Shown here: piece by piece, positions 18,101 to 31,830 of the stretch
Numbering within the stretch: position 1 is the first letter of the stretch
How the letters are laid out: every line of letters begins with the position of its first letter
Assembly: GCF_014898815.1 (NCBI RefSeq)
Contig: NW_026515468.1
Coordinates: 682,001-746,000, forward strand
Length of the DNA: 64,000 nt
Direction of reading: 5' to 3'
DNA from: Panonychus citri
Lineage: Eukaryota; Arthropoda; Arachnida; Trombidiformes; Tetranychidae
Translations under genes and position numbers: made by a program
Notes under the pieces: generated by a model
Told to the model about the DNA's origin: nothing
Database searches by the model: none
Seen by the model: the letters and a program-made list of their open reading frames with translations, nothing else

Positions 18101-18313
18101 TTTGGACAAAAGTTCTTTATTAATATAAACATCACTTTTACAGTGTTGAATAGCTTAGCTACTCTAGTGGTACAATCACCACTTGTGAAGGTGAATTTTA
18201 CATTATTTGATTTGAGAAGTGAATATCCAAACAGTAGTTCTTGATTAGTTCAACAATTTATATGAATGTAAATACAATTGATAACGAAATATAAAATCCC
18301 ATTTTAATCTGTA

Positions 18314-18999
18314 TTAGGATGATCAGAAAGTTTTGCACGAAAATCTGGCTTATCAATAAAAGTGTGATTGAGCAAAGGTTATTAATTGTAATAGTTAAAA
18401 CTTCCTGAGAATACAGCCAAAGACTTTGAGTTTGCTACCACTTTACAAATCATTCACGCAGTTGAATCTAATCAATGAGAGATAAAGTTAACCCAGAGAT
18501 ATGAAGATGAATTTGTCCACTAATTTAAGCGATTTAGTCTTAAAATGGTCAACTGATTAGATATCAAAAGTTATCTTTACTTGCTTATCATTACCTGCGT
18601 GAATGATTTAAAAAGTGGGTGCAAACTCAAAGTCTTTGGCTGTATAAAATTCATAGTTGCATGTACATAAATATCTAAAAAAATCATAATTTTTTGTATT
18701 CGAACCAGGCTAAAAAGCACTTCGAAAATGACCTAAATTCGAGATTTTTTTCCTTCGTGTTTTAAAAGGGCCAAAAATGGCCTTTTTTTCATTTTTTATT
18801 AGGTTTAATCAAACTGGTCTAAATTCAAGACTTTTTCTTCAATTTTTATCAAATTCAATAATCAGCTAATTGTAATTACCGAAAAAATTTAAATCTAAAT
18901 TGTGTCTTTTTTTCAAAAAAGTCAAAACTTTTCCATAGGCTCAATGGTGAAAAAAGATTTTTTTTCATTTTTTCGTGCAAAACTTTCCGATCTACCTAA
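18314..18999. mobile_element. Non-autonomous mariner-like element (MITE), 686 bp
   Basis: Terminal inverted repeats of about 31 bases start TTAGG at 18314 and end CCTAA at 18999, sharing an AAAGTTTTGCACGAAAA core. Both ends are flanked by TA (18312-18313 and 19000-19001), the target duplication of mariner/Tc1 elements. There is no transposase frame inside. A second element is nested within it. Confidence 0.8.
18414..18642. mobile_element. Nested foldback MITE, 229 bp, inside the mariner MITE
   Basis: Arms of about 48 bases at 18414-18461 and 18595-18642 are near-perfect inverted repeats beginning CAGCCAAAGACTTTGAG. TA flanks both sides (18412-18413 and 18643-18644), which suggests a Tc1/mariner-mobilised element that landed in the older MITE. 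Confidence 0.75.
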
Positions 19000-19001
19000 T
19001 A

Positions 19002-19550
19002 CCATAGTTTGCATATAACATTTGGCGTGGGTCTCAGTATAAATTTATATTAATTTGTACTATTATTGTTCTTGCCTTGATTATTTGTATCCATTTTGAT
19101 GCTGTACTTGATGATCATCAATAATTTCATCAATTTATGTTTTAACTATAATAATTTTCTTCTAAATGAATCAATTCACCTTAAATTTTAGACACGTTTC
19201 TAAATTAAAATGGTTTGCAGTTGTAACGAGCATCAATAGATGGAAGCAGATTCGCTCAAATTGGTCAACCGAGAGGAGGGAAAATATAAACAGTTTGAAA
19301 AAGAAAACACGTTAAGGGGGCTGAATTTTTTTCGATGCGCATCAGACCAAAAGTACTTTCAGTTGATTGAAACTGCGCATAAAAGAACAACTTTTCTTTC
19401 CCCTTCATGTGAGCTGTTCTCTTCTCGGGAGAAGAAGAAAGAAAACAAGAAGAGGCAAAAAAGAAACATTTTTGTCTCTTTCTTTTGAATGAACAACAAA
19501 TGTCTCGATAGTTAATTTTTTCTCTTCTTCTTTCTGAAGTTTCATTACTC
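19002..19550. other. Upstream region of the Ig-superfamily gene
   Basis: No separate gene is visible. The promoter and 5' untranslated region of the Ig gene probably lie here; an AAATATAAACAG near 19,281 is a weak TATA candidate. Confidence 0.3.
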
Positions 19551-22500
19551 ATGTTGCCTCAGTTTTCAATCAATCGATTGAAAAATCAATCAAGTGTCAT
19601 CAGAAAATGTTTACTAATTGTCATCAAGTTTACTCCGATCTTCTTATTAATCCAATTCTCTTTTTTAAATTGCTATGTTAAAAGTGATCCAACTGACATT
19701 AGGATGACTAATCCCGGTGAACGGCTTCACATCCCTTGTACTATGATTAATCCTGGTGGTTCAATCCAGTGGATTAAAAATGGTCAACCCATTTTATTGG
19801 TAAGTAAAACGGTTTTCAAAAAAGAAAAGGTTAAACCTTCATCGCCCATCTAAATTGTTTAAATCGCCATTTTGTATCATTTAATCAAGTGAGAGGAGAA
19901 AATGATTAAGTGATTGTGATCATCTTTTGTTTTGTTTTCCTTGTGTGTGGCTTTTGTGTCAATCTTTTTGTTTACTTCATGAATCATGGAGAGATGCTAA
20001 TCCTCAAGGAGATTGTTGGTAATCATCTTTATCTTCAATGATGAGAATGATGATCATCAGAAAATGTGGATTAAGTTTTGAAATTGAGTTTTTGTTACAT
20101 TTACTTTCCATCTCAACTGTTTATCTAATCTAAAAATCATTAATCATTTTCATCAACTGTTGGTTTCATTGTTGTTGATTGTTAGTTTAATCAAAACAAT
20201 TCCAAGTGTAAGTGTAAGTGGGGTGACTGTTGATTAACTTATTTCGGGTATTAGACTTTTATTGTTATTTTCTTTCGATTTCGAGTGTCTATCGATTAGT
20301 TTTCAATTGAAGAATTACCAATGATAATAATTACGATGAAAAGCTGTTGGCTCAATGTTTATGGTTAAATGAACAATGAAAAAGATAATGATGATGATAT
20401 AAGGTTTTGAAGATGGAGAATAAGGATGAGGATGCTTTAGATAACAAAAAGCTATCAAAATTGATGCAGCTCTTTACAATTTCATTGCAAATGAAATGCA
20501 ATTAATCAGGAAAAAAAAGAAAACGCTATCCAATGGCAATCGTCAGGTTATATCCTCTTCTCATCCAAATCATCCAGTTTTTTCTTCATCTTCATCTCTC
20601 TCTCTCTCTCATCTTTTATTTTATCTCATGTATCTCATCATCATCTTCATCCTTACTTTGCTCCTTCTCGACTGTCCAATTTTATTGCATTCAATTATAG
20701 TTAAAGAGGTCTCTTGAGTCTCTTCTCATCCTCATCATCTTTTTTTTGCTCCTCATCTTTAGCTTTTTCTACCAGGATAACCCGCTTTCCTCATCCTCAT
20801 CCTCTCTCTCTCTCTCATTCTTTGTAATATCCTTATCCTCATCTTCCTCTTTTCATCGTCTATTGAGAATTATTTTCTCGTCCAAGTTATTGGCTTCCCT
20901 TTTTATCTGATTATTTACATTCAACCTGCTAACCTTTTGTTTATCATCTTTCCTCTTCCTATTTGCTTTCTCATCTTCATCTTCTTCTTTTACCATGATG
21001 ATTGTGATATTTTTGATACTGATAATGATGATGATGACCATGGATGACCATGAATGATGTGTTGCGTTACCCTGAACAATAATAGGATTTTAGTTCATCC
21101 CAACGGAGACATTGGAATATAACTAAAGATGGTCAAGCAGCATTGACAATTAATAGGGTAACCAAAGCTGATGAAGGAATCTGGGAATGCTGGGAACTGG
21201 ATAACAATGGTAATGTTAAACAGAAATCCCATGTTATGAAGATAACGGTTGCAAGTAAGTTGATTCTGATACATTTGTAACATTATTATTACTCTTGACC
21301 AATCAATTGTTTCCTTACTAACTGTATCTAATTTCATTAATCAGCCCCTATTGATTGGTTGGTGGGCTATTGATTGGTTGAATCTAATTTGTATTCACAA
21401 TGTCATCACTATTTTGATATTCTCTTTTCTTTAGATGTGCCTGAAGGTCCATTTTTACAAGTTGATGGACAACGAATTGAGGAAAATGGTCGAGTAACCG
21501 TTCGAGATAAAAGGCTATTGACCATCACTTGTATTGTTAAAGGAGCTTCACCAGCAACTCGTTCAATTAGCTGGTCCATCAATGGAATCAATGTTACTGA
21601 TTTTAGTCAATTGTTAATGGAATATTCAGCTGATGATAATAGTTATGAATCTTTTAGTGTTCTAACAATCAATGTTACCAAGGAAGATCATAAGAAAACA
21701 TTAGTCTGTCAAGCTGAACATTCTGCTTGGTCCAAGCCAATGTCCGTTAGAACAAATCTTAATATTCAATGTAAGTATTGGAAAAGAGAGGAATGTTGAT
21801 AATTTGAAGGAAAATGAATACAAGTGATGCGGATGCTTTTTCCATGATGATGATGATGATGATAATAATAATATAATGACAAAGAATTCAATAATAGCTC
21901 AATTGATTGATAGGCTGTAGAAAAATTTTTATTTTGATAAAATAGAAAGACAAATGGTTTAGACAGATAATTAGACAGTAAAGAAAGAAGTAGAAATTTA
22001 GAAAAAGATGAATAAGCAAACAATGTAAACATTGAATGATAACAATGGAGGAGGATGGAGATGGAGATGATGATGATGATAAAGAGAAGATAAATTCAAC
22101 TGGAAGAGGGTAAAAGAAAGAAAGAGAAAGAAAGAGAAAGAAAGTGAAATGAGTAACAAGTATTTTCCTCCTACTCTTTCATTCACATTGAACCTCTTCC
22201 ACCCTGTATGTGTGTGTGTGTGTGTCTACTTCCCTCTTTTTTGGTCACAGGGAGTTAATAGTTAACTATGAATGAGTGTGAGTTACTAGTGATACATTTA
22301 CAGTTGGTTTAACCTTATTTCAATGAGGGTAACATGGTTTGGGAGGTGATCAACTGATTGTTGATCATTATAATCACTTAAGTGATGAACGCCAATGGCA
22401 ATCTATTATTATCATCCTCATCCTTTTCTGTGTCATCTCATTAAGTGTAATGATACTGACACAACAACTTTGATAAAACTTGAAAGAAAGAGAGATGAAT

Positions 22501-25500
22501 TTCAACTGATGCAGACATAGATGATTATCCATGAAAATTATCATGATTATGTTAATAATTTTGACTCATTAAAATGGTGAAGATGATGATGATGATGTGA
22601 GATAATCTATTAATATATGTACTAATCACCATTAATTGGTTTCATCTTTTTTTCCTCTTCCTCTTTCAGATGAACCTGCCTTTTCCTTAATCCGTGATCC
22701 AGTTTTTGGTTATCCCATAGTTGAAGGAATGTCAATTTTATTAAGATGTGTAATTGATGCTAATCCACCAAGTCAACCTCAATGGATTCGTGATCATTCA
22801 TTAACACCAGGATCTTCAAAATTAACAAAGGAAAATCTATTCACATCACTTGACGGTTCTCTTAACATTGCATCAGTATCATTCGCAGATACTGGATGGT
22901 ATAGATGTACAACTGACCATTCATTTGGACACTTTGATTCATTCAGTTATTATCTTAATGTTAGAAGTAAGTTACCACTTTCTTTTTTATTTATCTTCCT
23001 GTTTGGTTATTTTTATTTTTATTCTACCTTTTTTCTCTGATGATTTTGATATTATTATCATCACTAAGTTTCCCTGGTAACAAATTTCATTCTGGCTCAT
23101 TTCATGATGTGATCATGATTCTCCTACTATTTAAGCTTCATTTGAACTGACAATTGCACGAGAAAAGCTAATTAACCAAATTTAACAGAATCAAATAAGA
23201 GACACGATTGAAACCTAGTAGTTAAACAGGAAAAAGAAAAACATTCAAGTCAAAATGAAACAACATGAAGATATTAAGAATCAGAGGAGATGATGCAAAG
23301 GAAGAGGAAGAAAAGGATAAATAGGAAGAGAGAGGAAGGAAAAGCTTGAATAAGAAAAAAAAGATTAAGATGAAATGAATTAAGGGGATTGGAAATAAAA
23401 TCAAAAGATTAACCAAGAGAAAAGAAAAGAGCAAAATAGTCAACATGAAATTGAAAGGGGATAAACATGATACCTATGAAAATAAAACACTCTGATGTTG
23501 ATGATGAAAATACTCAGTGAGTGTGATAAAATTTTGTTGAAATTTCTCTGAGCCTGAATAATTTAGTTATTAACTGTAATGCAACTTTTTTTTTCTTCCA
23601 CCTCTTGTATATATTAATATTTACCATGGAAATTGAAATATTAATAACTTTGCATCACTTGAATTGATGGCTGATGATAATAAAAACAATTTGTAACATT
23701 GGAATAGGTTATCAACAATTATCAGTTACTTTAACTTGAAACTATTCATTTTCACCATGTAAACAACTTACAGTCAACCTCTAACCCTCATGAGAGATAC
23801 TTTAAGAAGTGATATATTTATAAGTCTCCTTTAGGTGAAGATAATTCTATCATCATGTTCATCTTAAATTATCTTAAATTATGAAATATAAATCATTAGC
23901 CAATATCAATAACCATAAATAATAATCATAAACATGATCATTATGATGAGTATATCATGATAATCACTTTTCTAGAATCACAATCAAGATGAATGTTTAC
24001 TTTGTTTCCACTATATTTTTGTTTACTTATTTGCTTTTCTACTCTCTCTCTCTCTCTCTCCATTGTCAAAGAAGAAGCGAAAAAAAATCCTCTTTCAATT
24101 ACAGAACTTTTTTTTCTTCAAATTCATTCAATGATTTCATACTTTTTGCATGATTACTTTTGAAAAGTATTACAATAAAACATGATAGGCAAATATGTTT
24201 GTTCATCTTGAGACTTAAATAATTCATGAATATTGTTCAACTTTTCATCATGTATTCATTTTTGATTTCATTTTCTTTTTCTAAGCCTTGAAATATCATC
24301 AGTAAAAGTCAAAGATTCATCTTGACTTTAATATCATGAATCTGAATAATTTTATTAAATAATTTTCATGGTTTTCAGTTACTATTTTTTCACTTTTTCC
24401 TTAACCATAATTCATTACATGACGATTCCAATCAAAATGCTTCTCTTACCAACGTTTATATGGATATTATTATATTGCTACTTTATATTATTTGTTAGTT
24501 TTTTTTCTGGCCACATGAAATATCATCATGGTGATATTATCATGTTGCATTTTGAGTTGGCAGGATAGGGAAGAAGAAGCAAAGAAAAAAAGTTTAGCGT
24601 CAGATTTTCAGATTTAATATACATTATCATGGAAATCACTTTATCTTTGACTTGTGAAATATCAGTTGACAGTTAGATTTATAAAAAAAAGAAGAAGAAG
24701 TAACGGAATTATCATTTGTAATCTGTGATTCTGATTCAGTTATCATATTGAATAGTGTATTAACCATGGGAATGAATAAATAAATAACAAAAAACTAATA
24801 CAACCTTTTATGGTCAAGCAAATGGAGATAATATAAAATTTATCAATTCTACTTGAAAAACAAAGATACATTTATCAAAGTTGACATATTTATTTATCTA
24901 ACTATTAGTCTTTCCAATAGCAGCCTCCCCATGTAAATATCATTGATTTCTGCCTATCTGATTGTTATTATTACCATTATCATCATTATTGTTACCATTG
25001 TTGTTATTAACATTTCTTATTGATATATATCATGATGATCAGCTCAATATCCATGTTATTATTAGTTACACAAGAAAATAAACAGACTCTCTCTCTCTCA
25101 TTCTCAATAACTTGTCTTGTTGATGAAGAGATGAAGATGAGAAGAACTGGAAATGAGATTTTTATCCATTGACTTTGATGTAACTTTCAATGATGCAGAA
25201 CTTTTTTTCTCCCTTTAGATTCTGAATTATATTTGCAATTTACTGTTTACAAAGAGCTTCAAATGATTCAAATAGTATAACTTTACATTTCAAATTCAAT
25301 TTCATTCATGTCTCTCTCCATCTTATATCCTTGATGCCGCTTATGATAGTAAATTAATAACCTTAGTTAATGAATAATTTGTATCTAAATGTTTACTTGT
25401 AAGTGAATTGATTCACTTTTCATCAAGTTAATCATTACATTATTATCACTTGAGTTGATCATGAATGTTGAATGAATCTGGACATGAATAACTATTATTA

Positions 25501-28500
25501 CATGTCCATTATTGTTGCGATTTCCGTGATTTAAGTTGCTACTTGTCTTTTACCCTGATTATTATTATGTAATATCAAGTTAATGATGAGATTATCAATT
25601 GATATTAATTATTTTGGACACAATGAGTAAAGTAAAACTTGAGATTATGGTTATGTTTACTTGAGAGTTATAGTTGCACTGAATTATCTCATGAGAGATT
25701 GAAATCAGAAAACAACAGTAAAGAGACAAAACCATAATCATTATCATCATCAAAATCAAGTGGTTAAGTGTAATAAGTTGTCTATTTCATTGTCATTCTG
25801 TCTTCATCTTTTTTTATCCATTATCTTCATCACTTTGAATTGAGTTCATCTCATGAATTCCCAGTTTTCCACACTGATGTTACCACCTCCCACTTACCAA
25901 GCATAACCATTTTCACTGTCACCATGCTATCAGCATGCTATCAGAATCTTGATTCCTTGAATGGGAACAAAAAAGAAACATGAAAATCAATAAACCGTTA
26001 CTACTCAAAGTAATTGATAAAATTGGCTTAAGAAGAGGTGAAAGTGAAAAACAATAATAGAAGAAAAAAATTTTATTCCATTTTAGAATAAAAAATGATA
26101 TTCTTTTTGCCATAATGTTAATATAATGATAATAATAATATAAAATGATGAGTTTTCTATGATAGAGAGAAGTACGATTTTCTTTCTGCTTTCTGATCAA
26201 GAAAATTTAGCTCTTTTTTTACATCTAGTGACCATTGTCCATCTACTTTCTATCTAATCACTTTTTGAATTTAATATTAACGCAACTGAACTTGAGCTTG
26301 CGTGAAGTCTAAATGGCCCACCAACAATTTCATCAATTTTTATCTTCTTTCTAACATTAATTTTATGTTTATATCTATTGAATTGGTTGTTGTTGTTCTG
26401 ATGATGATGAAGAAAAAAAATGATGAGCTATAATAATTTCTTAGGATGAACAAGATGAAAAGAAGAAAAATATTCTTTTCCAAATCAAAACATTATAATT
26501 AACCTGAGAAAAAGCAATGTTGAGGTTATCCGTTCAGTTTTTTTTTCCTCTTTTTTTCATTATTTTAGGTTTTATCTGAATTCTTGTATCCATATTATCA
26601 TGTTGAGGTTAAAGGAAGAGGAAAAACTGGAAAAAAAATGCTGAGAAAATCATTTGAAATGAAAGATGATTAAGGTTGTAAGTTGATAGCTGAATGCAAT
26701 GAATAATATGATTATGAGAATGATGGTTTCGTCTTAAGTTTTAGCAGAAAAAAAGGATGATAATGATAGTGGAAGATGATGGAGATGATGAGGATGAGGA
26801 TGAAACAAGTTCTTTAGACAAATAGAGTTTGAATTAAATGAAAAGGTTGGTCTGTAAGGTGCTCTTTCCATGAATTACTAATCATTGGAATTGTTACCAT
26901 CAATGAGAAATACCGAATGAACTTTTGTTTTTTTCTCTTTTTTTTCTTTTGTAAATCGTCTTCATCTTCTCATCTTCACCATTATCATCATAATCTTTTT
27001 CCTCTGTTTTTTTTTATCTGATTCTTTGTGAAAAGAAAAGGTTTGAAATCCAATTTCTATCATTGAAAGTAACTTGTTACATTAAATTCCCATTGAAATT
27101 GGGTTACATGGTAATTTAAATTTCACCTTCTTCATGGTTAGTGACTTGAAATTAATAATAAAACAGAATTAATTTCATTTTGTCTTCTCTCTCTCTGCTC
27201 ATCTTCTTCTTCCTCCTCTTGTCGCTACAGTATCAACAAATCTTGTTATCATCATCTTGTCATCATCTTCTTACCTCAACCATGAAAGACTACATGATGA
27301 CTGTTTGAATGTGAATTTGAACAAAAAAAGAGCCAACTCTTAACTAGGAATCAACACAATCTTACATTTATAAGGGTTTTCTTATCTTAGTTTTTTCTGT
27401 TGGACTCAGCAATTAAATAATATCAAGACTGAATTATGAAGACAAGAAAGATGATTATGTTGATGATGAGGATGGAAAAATGATGAAGACACAAGATAAG
27501 TTGACGCAGAGAGAGAAAGAGGAAATATGATGAATAGATGAGAAAAAAATTTAAGACAATATGATGATTGAAGATGATGATCAGGTAGAGAATCACATAG
27601 AGAAGATGAAAAAATGATGAATAGCTTTTGATTGTGATCAATTGTATCGATAATGTAAAATTAAATTTAAAAGATTGCAATCAATTCAATGTTGATGAAG
27701 TTTATCATCTTGAGTAATTTTTATTATCTATTATCATGATTAAGTTAATTTTTGTTTTGTTTCTGTTGAGATTTTGCTTTTCTGTTGCTAAAAAAAGATT
27801 AACCAACTTGTTATCTTGTTACCAATCAAAATGCGTTTTTAATTAACATGATGAGAAACTAATTGCCAGGGTTGGACAAAGTTATTATCATTATCATTAT
27901 CAAGAATATAATTATTATTAACATTATCTTCATCATCCTCATCCTCATCATCATGGTTGCTATTAGCATTCAGCATTAACTATTATTATTATCATTATGT
28001 ATTTTGATTGCAATCAAAAGTAATAAGTAACTAGTCGTTGTTAGTTAATTTAACTTTACCTTAATTGGATCCAATCTTAATCATTATATTCACTATTTAA
28101 ACAATTATCTCCTCTAATCATGATAATCAAGCTTTTTAAAAGTGATCAAGATAACAAACGATTACTGTTTCAATGAACTTGTTACATTTTGACATTAGAC
28201 AAATAATCATGAATCCACATGAACATGAATTTCAACTTTATTATTATTGAAATTTCAATTTCTAAATTTTTTTTTCTTTTCTTTTTTTCTCAGTTCAGTT
28301 GATTCTGTGAATGTTATTTGAAATATTTATCATGATAAGTGGTAAAAATATATATACATGTCAAAATGTCAACAGACATACAAACAAAACATTGACTTGG
28401 TGTTATTAATGATGATCATTCATTGATGATATTGATTATTGTTGATAGTTTTATATCTTGTTGATGCTACTCAATAATAATAATGATAATACATGATGAG

Positions 28501-31500
28501 GTTTCCATCATTGTTGATACCTTCATGTTTGATTTAATGTGAGCTCAGCAGTAGCAAAGCAATAACATATTATTTGTTATCATTATTATCATCATCATTA
28601 GTAGGATGATTATAATACTTGAGGGTATTTGAAAAAAAAGTAATAGCAAAAATATAAATCAGCTAAACAAGACATTAAATTGTAGATGCTCAAAGTCGCG
28701 GTCATCATCATCATTTTCATCATTTTTCCTTTATCATCATCGTCATCATTTGATCGTTGTCATCCTCATCTTGATCTTCATTATCATTTTATTGCTCTCT
28801 CTCTCTCTCCCTCTCTCAAACAAGACCTCCATCTCGGTGTACACATTATCCTCATCAGTTACCTCCCAATAGATTTTTGCTTAATTGATTGAAATATGTG
28901 CAAATACCCTCAGGCTATTTGAACGATGTTTTTTTGCATTATATTGTGTAGATATACAAGTAACTTTACCATATAAAAACTTATTGATACACTCACACAA
29001 GAAAGCACATTGATTAACGTTCACTGTTACATTCAATTATCTTTTCCTTTGACTGTATCTTTTTCATCATCTCGTAATTTTTACTCTCCCTCTTTCTAGG
29101 AATCGTCATTTATTATTAGAACTCAATCTAATATTTCATTGAGACTTTTGGATAAACATTTTCAATTGGTATTTAGATTTATCTTTATCAATTGTATCCA
29201 TCATTTAATTATCGTGATGATGATTATGCTTGATGATGAGCATCATCCTACAGTCTTGTTCACTGTCTCCCTTTTGTATCCTCTTTGTTTCAACATCAAT
29301 CACTCCCTCATCTTCTCTCATTATCTTCATCATCTTTTCCGTTCATCTTGTGCCTTTCATTCATTCAGTTACTTATCCTTATCTTCATCATCATCTCTCT
29401 CTCTCTCAATTATTGCAAATGCTATTTGAATGTAATTATTACAAAGAAAACAGGTTATATTTGGGCCTTTTAAGGTCATCTCATGGTGGAAGCATTTTCC
29501 CTCCTTCATTAATGTAAATTATCGAGTAGCCTCAACTTCATATTGAAACCCAATGATTATCAACAATTTACTTGCTTCTGATCAATCAGCCAAAGTATCA
29601 ACAATAATAACAAACTAATAAACAAGAAACATGTTCACCAACTGAAAACCTTTTTGTGTGGTTTTCACGAGTTAATTGGATAATTTTTGCTCTCTCTCTC
29701 TCATTTTCATCCTTTTCCTTCATCCTTTTGCTAATCATCATAATGTTAATCATGAACATTTACAAAGAAACAATTACAATGATCATTTACTCGATTGACA
29801 AGCTCACTAACTGATAATCTTTGCTTCAATTATCATGATGAATATTGACTCTGATCATTTCCTTTAACATGTAACTTGACTTATTAACAGGTTAGACAGA
29901 TAAATTATCAACATGGATAACAATTTAATCTGTTGTGATGATGATGCTCACTTTGTTATCGTCATCATTATCAAGGATGAAGCTGACGATAGATACAGAA
30001 ATGATGTGGACAAACAAGTAACCATAACTTGAAGACTTTGACTGTTTCACAAAGAAAAAAAAAATCTTGTTTGTTGATATTTCATGTTGACTGTTCATCT
30101 TCATGTTTTTTCATCTTCCTCTTTCCATTCTGTTTCTATTCCATGTTTTCTTGTTCCATATCATCTTCATCATTACTATTATTGTTTTCATCTTCATCCC
30201 CTTGTCTTCCAGTCATCCTAATGCATGAAACAAGCTGAGAAGATGATGTAACAAAATTGTCTTCTTGTCACAGTTAAAACTAATTCGGTGACAAACAAAC
30301 AAAAAAAGTCTATGGAAGATTAGAAATATAAAATTGGTTCAACAGATTTCATTGTCATAGAAATTCAGAGATCTGTCAATTTTGTTGATGGTAATTCTTA
30401 ACTTTGTGAACTCGATTATCAGGATACGGATGATGATGAAAATTTTCTATTCTCTCTCTCTCTCTTTCTTTTTACATCTTTATCCTCATCATCATTATAA
30501 TCATTTTTCTCTCCCTCTATCTCTTTATAAGGTTCATCGAGCAACAAATCATGTTCCTTTCCATGTTCAATAAAGGTATCGTCTTAAAGGTAATCCATGG
30601 TGATTGGAAGATAGCAAAAGATGATGATGACGAGAAGGATGATGAGAAAGATGTGAATTAGAATGACTTTATTGATGATCTATGCTCACACTTAATGGTT
30701 TATTTGGATCATTCTAATATCTATCCTTTTATCATCCCTAATCTTTTCTTATTATTACCTCTGCTTATCAGTATCGTGTTCATCATCATCATCATCCTTA
30801 TCATTATAACCATCATCATTTTTATCTCCATCATTTTACCTTTGCTCTCTCTCATTCTCTTTGATATCGATAATCAAAGAGAAGAGCAAAAAAAATGATT
30901 AAGACAATCAACAATCATGATGATAAGAATTTTCTGTTGAACATTTTCTGGTTTCCATCATTCCCATTATATTGATCAGAATGATGATGATGATGATCAA
31001 TTTCACCAATCAGATCACAATGGAAATGAAATACTTTCCTAAACCTTTGATTCTTTCATCTTTTCCTTTTTTTCCTTAATATAAATGTCATGATATGTAA
31101 TTTCAATTCTGGTGGTCCTTTCATCTCTACATTATGATTAGTTGATTCTTATCACCATGATGATGATTGTATGGATCAGATTTAACATGTTGATTGAAAA
31201 TTGCAAATAACCGCATGTGAAGGTTTAACAGCATCTTGTTTACAGTTTATTTGTTTGAGTTTTAAATTCATTTCATGAAACATCGTGACTTTTTTCAGCT
31301 CTCTTACTGCTCTGTATCTGTCATCAGCATCATTTTTCATCCTCCTCATCATCATCACCTTCATTATCATCATCGCCATCATTATCATCCTTCAGGAGTT
31401 TGACAAGAAGAAAGAGAAGAAAGAAAGAGGAAAAAAATCGTATATTCTTTTTCTATCTTATCGTGATTAATTGAGTATTCATAAATCAAGAGACATTGAG

Positions 31501-31789
31501 TTTCTCGGAATCGAAAAGAGCATTGAAATTACTCAGTCTTTTATATACTTTCTCTCTTTATTTTTTCATTCTCTTTCCTTTTCTCTCTCTCTTTTGTCAT
31601 TTTTTAACATCAAGTCCAGAAGAAGAGAAAGAAAATGATGATGATGATAAGGATGATAAGGATGCTGAGCAGGATAGATACTCTTTTATTCCTACATTAT
31701 AGTTATCATTACTTTTCACCCAAGGGAATTGATACCAACATCCAATCTTCATCATCATAACTGTCTTCAAAACCCACTTTCTATTTCAT

Positions 31790-31830
<41 letters not shown>

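Noticed and set aside
18145..18195. tRNA-Thr-like stem (TCACC...GGTGA) with an A-box-like start
   Set aside because: There is no T-arm or B-box after it and no paired acceptor, so it was not kept as a tRNA.
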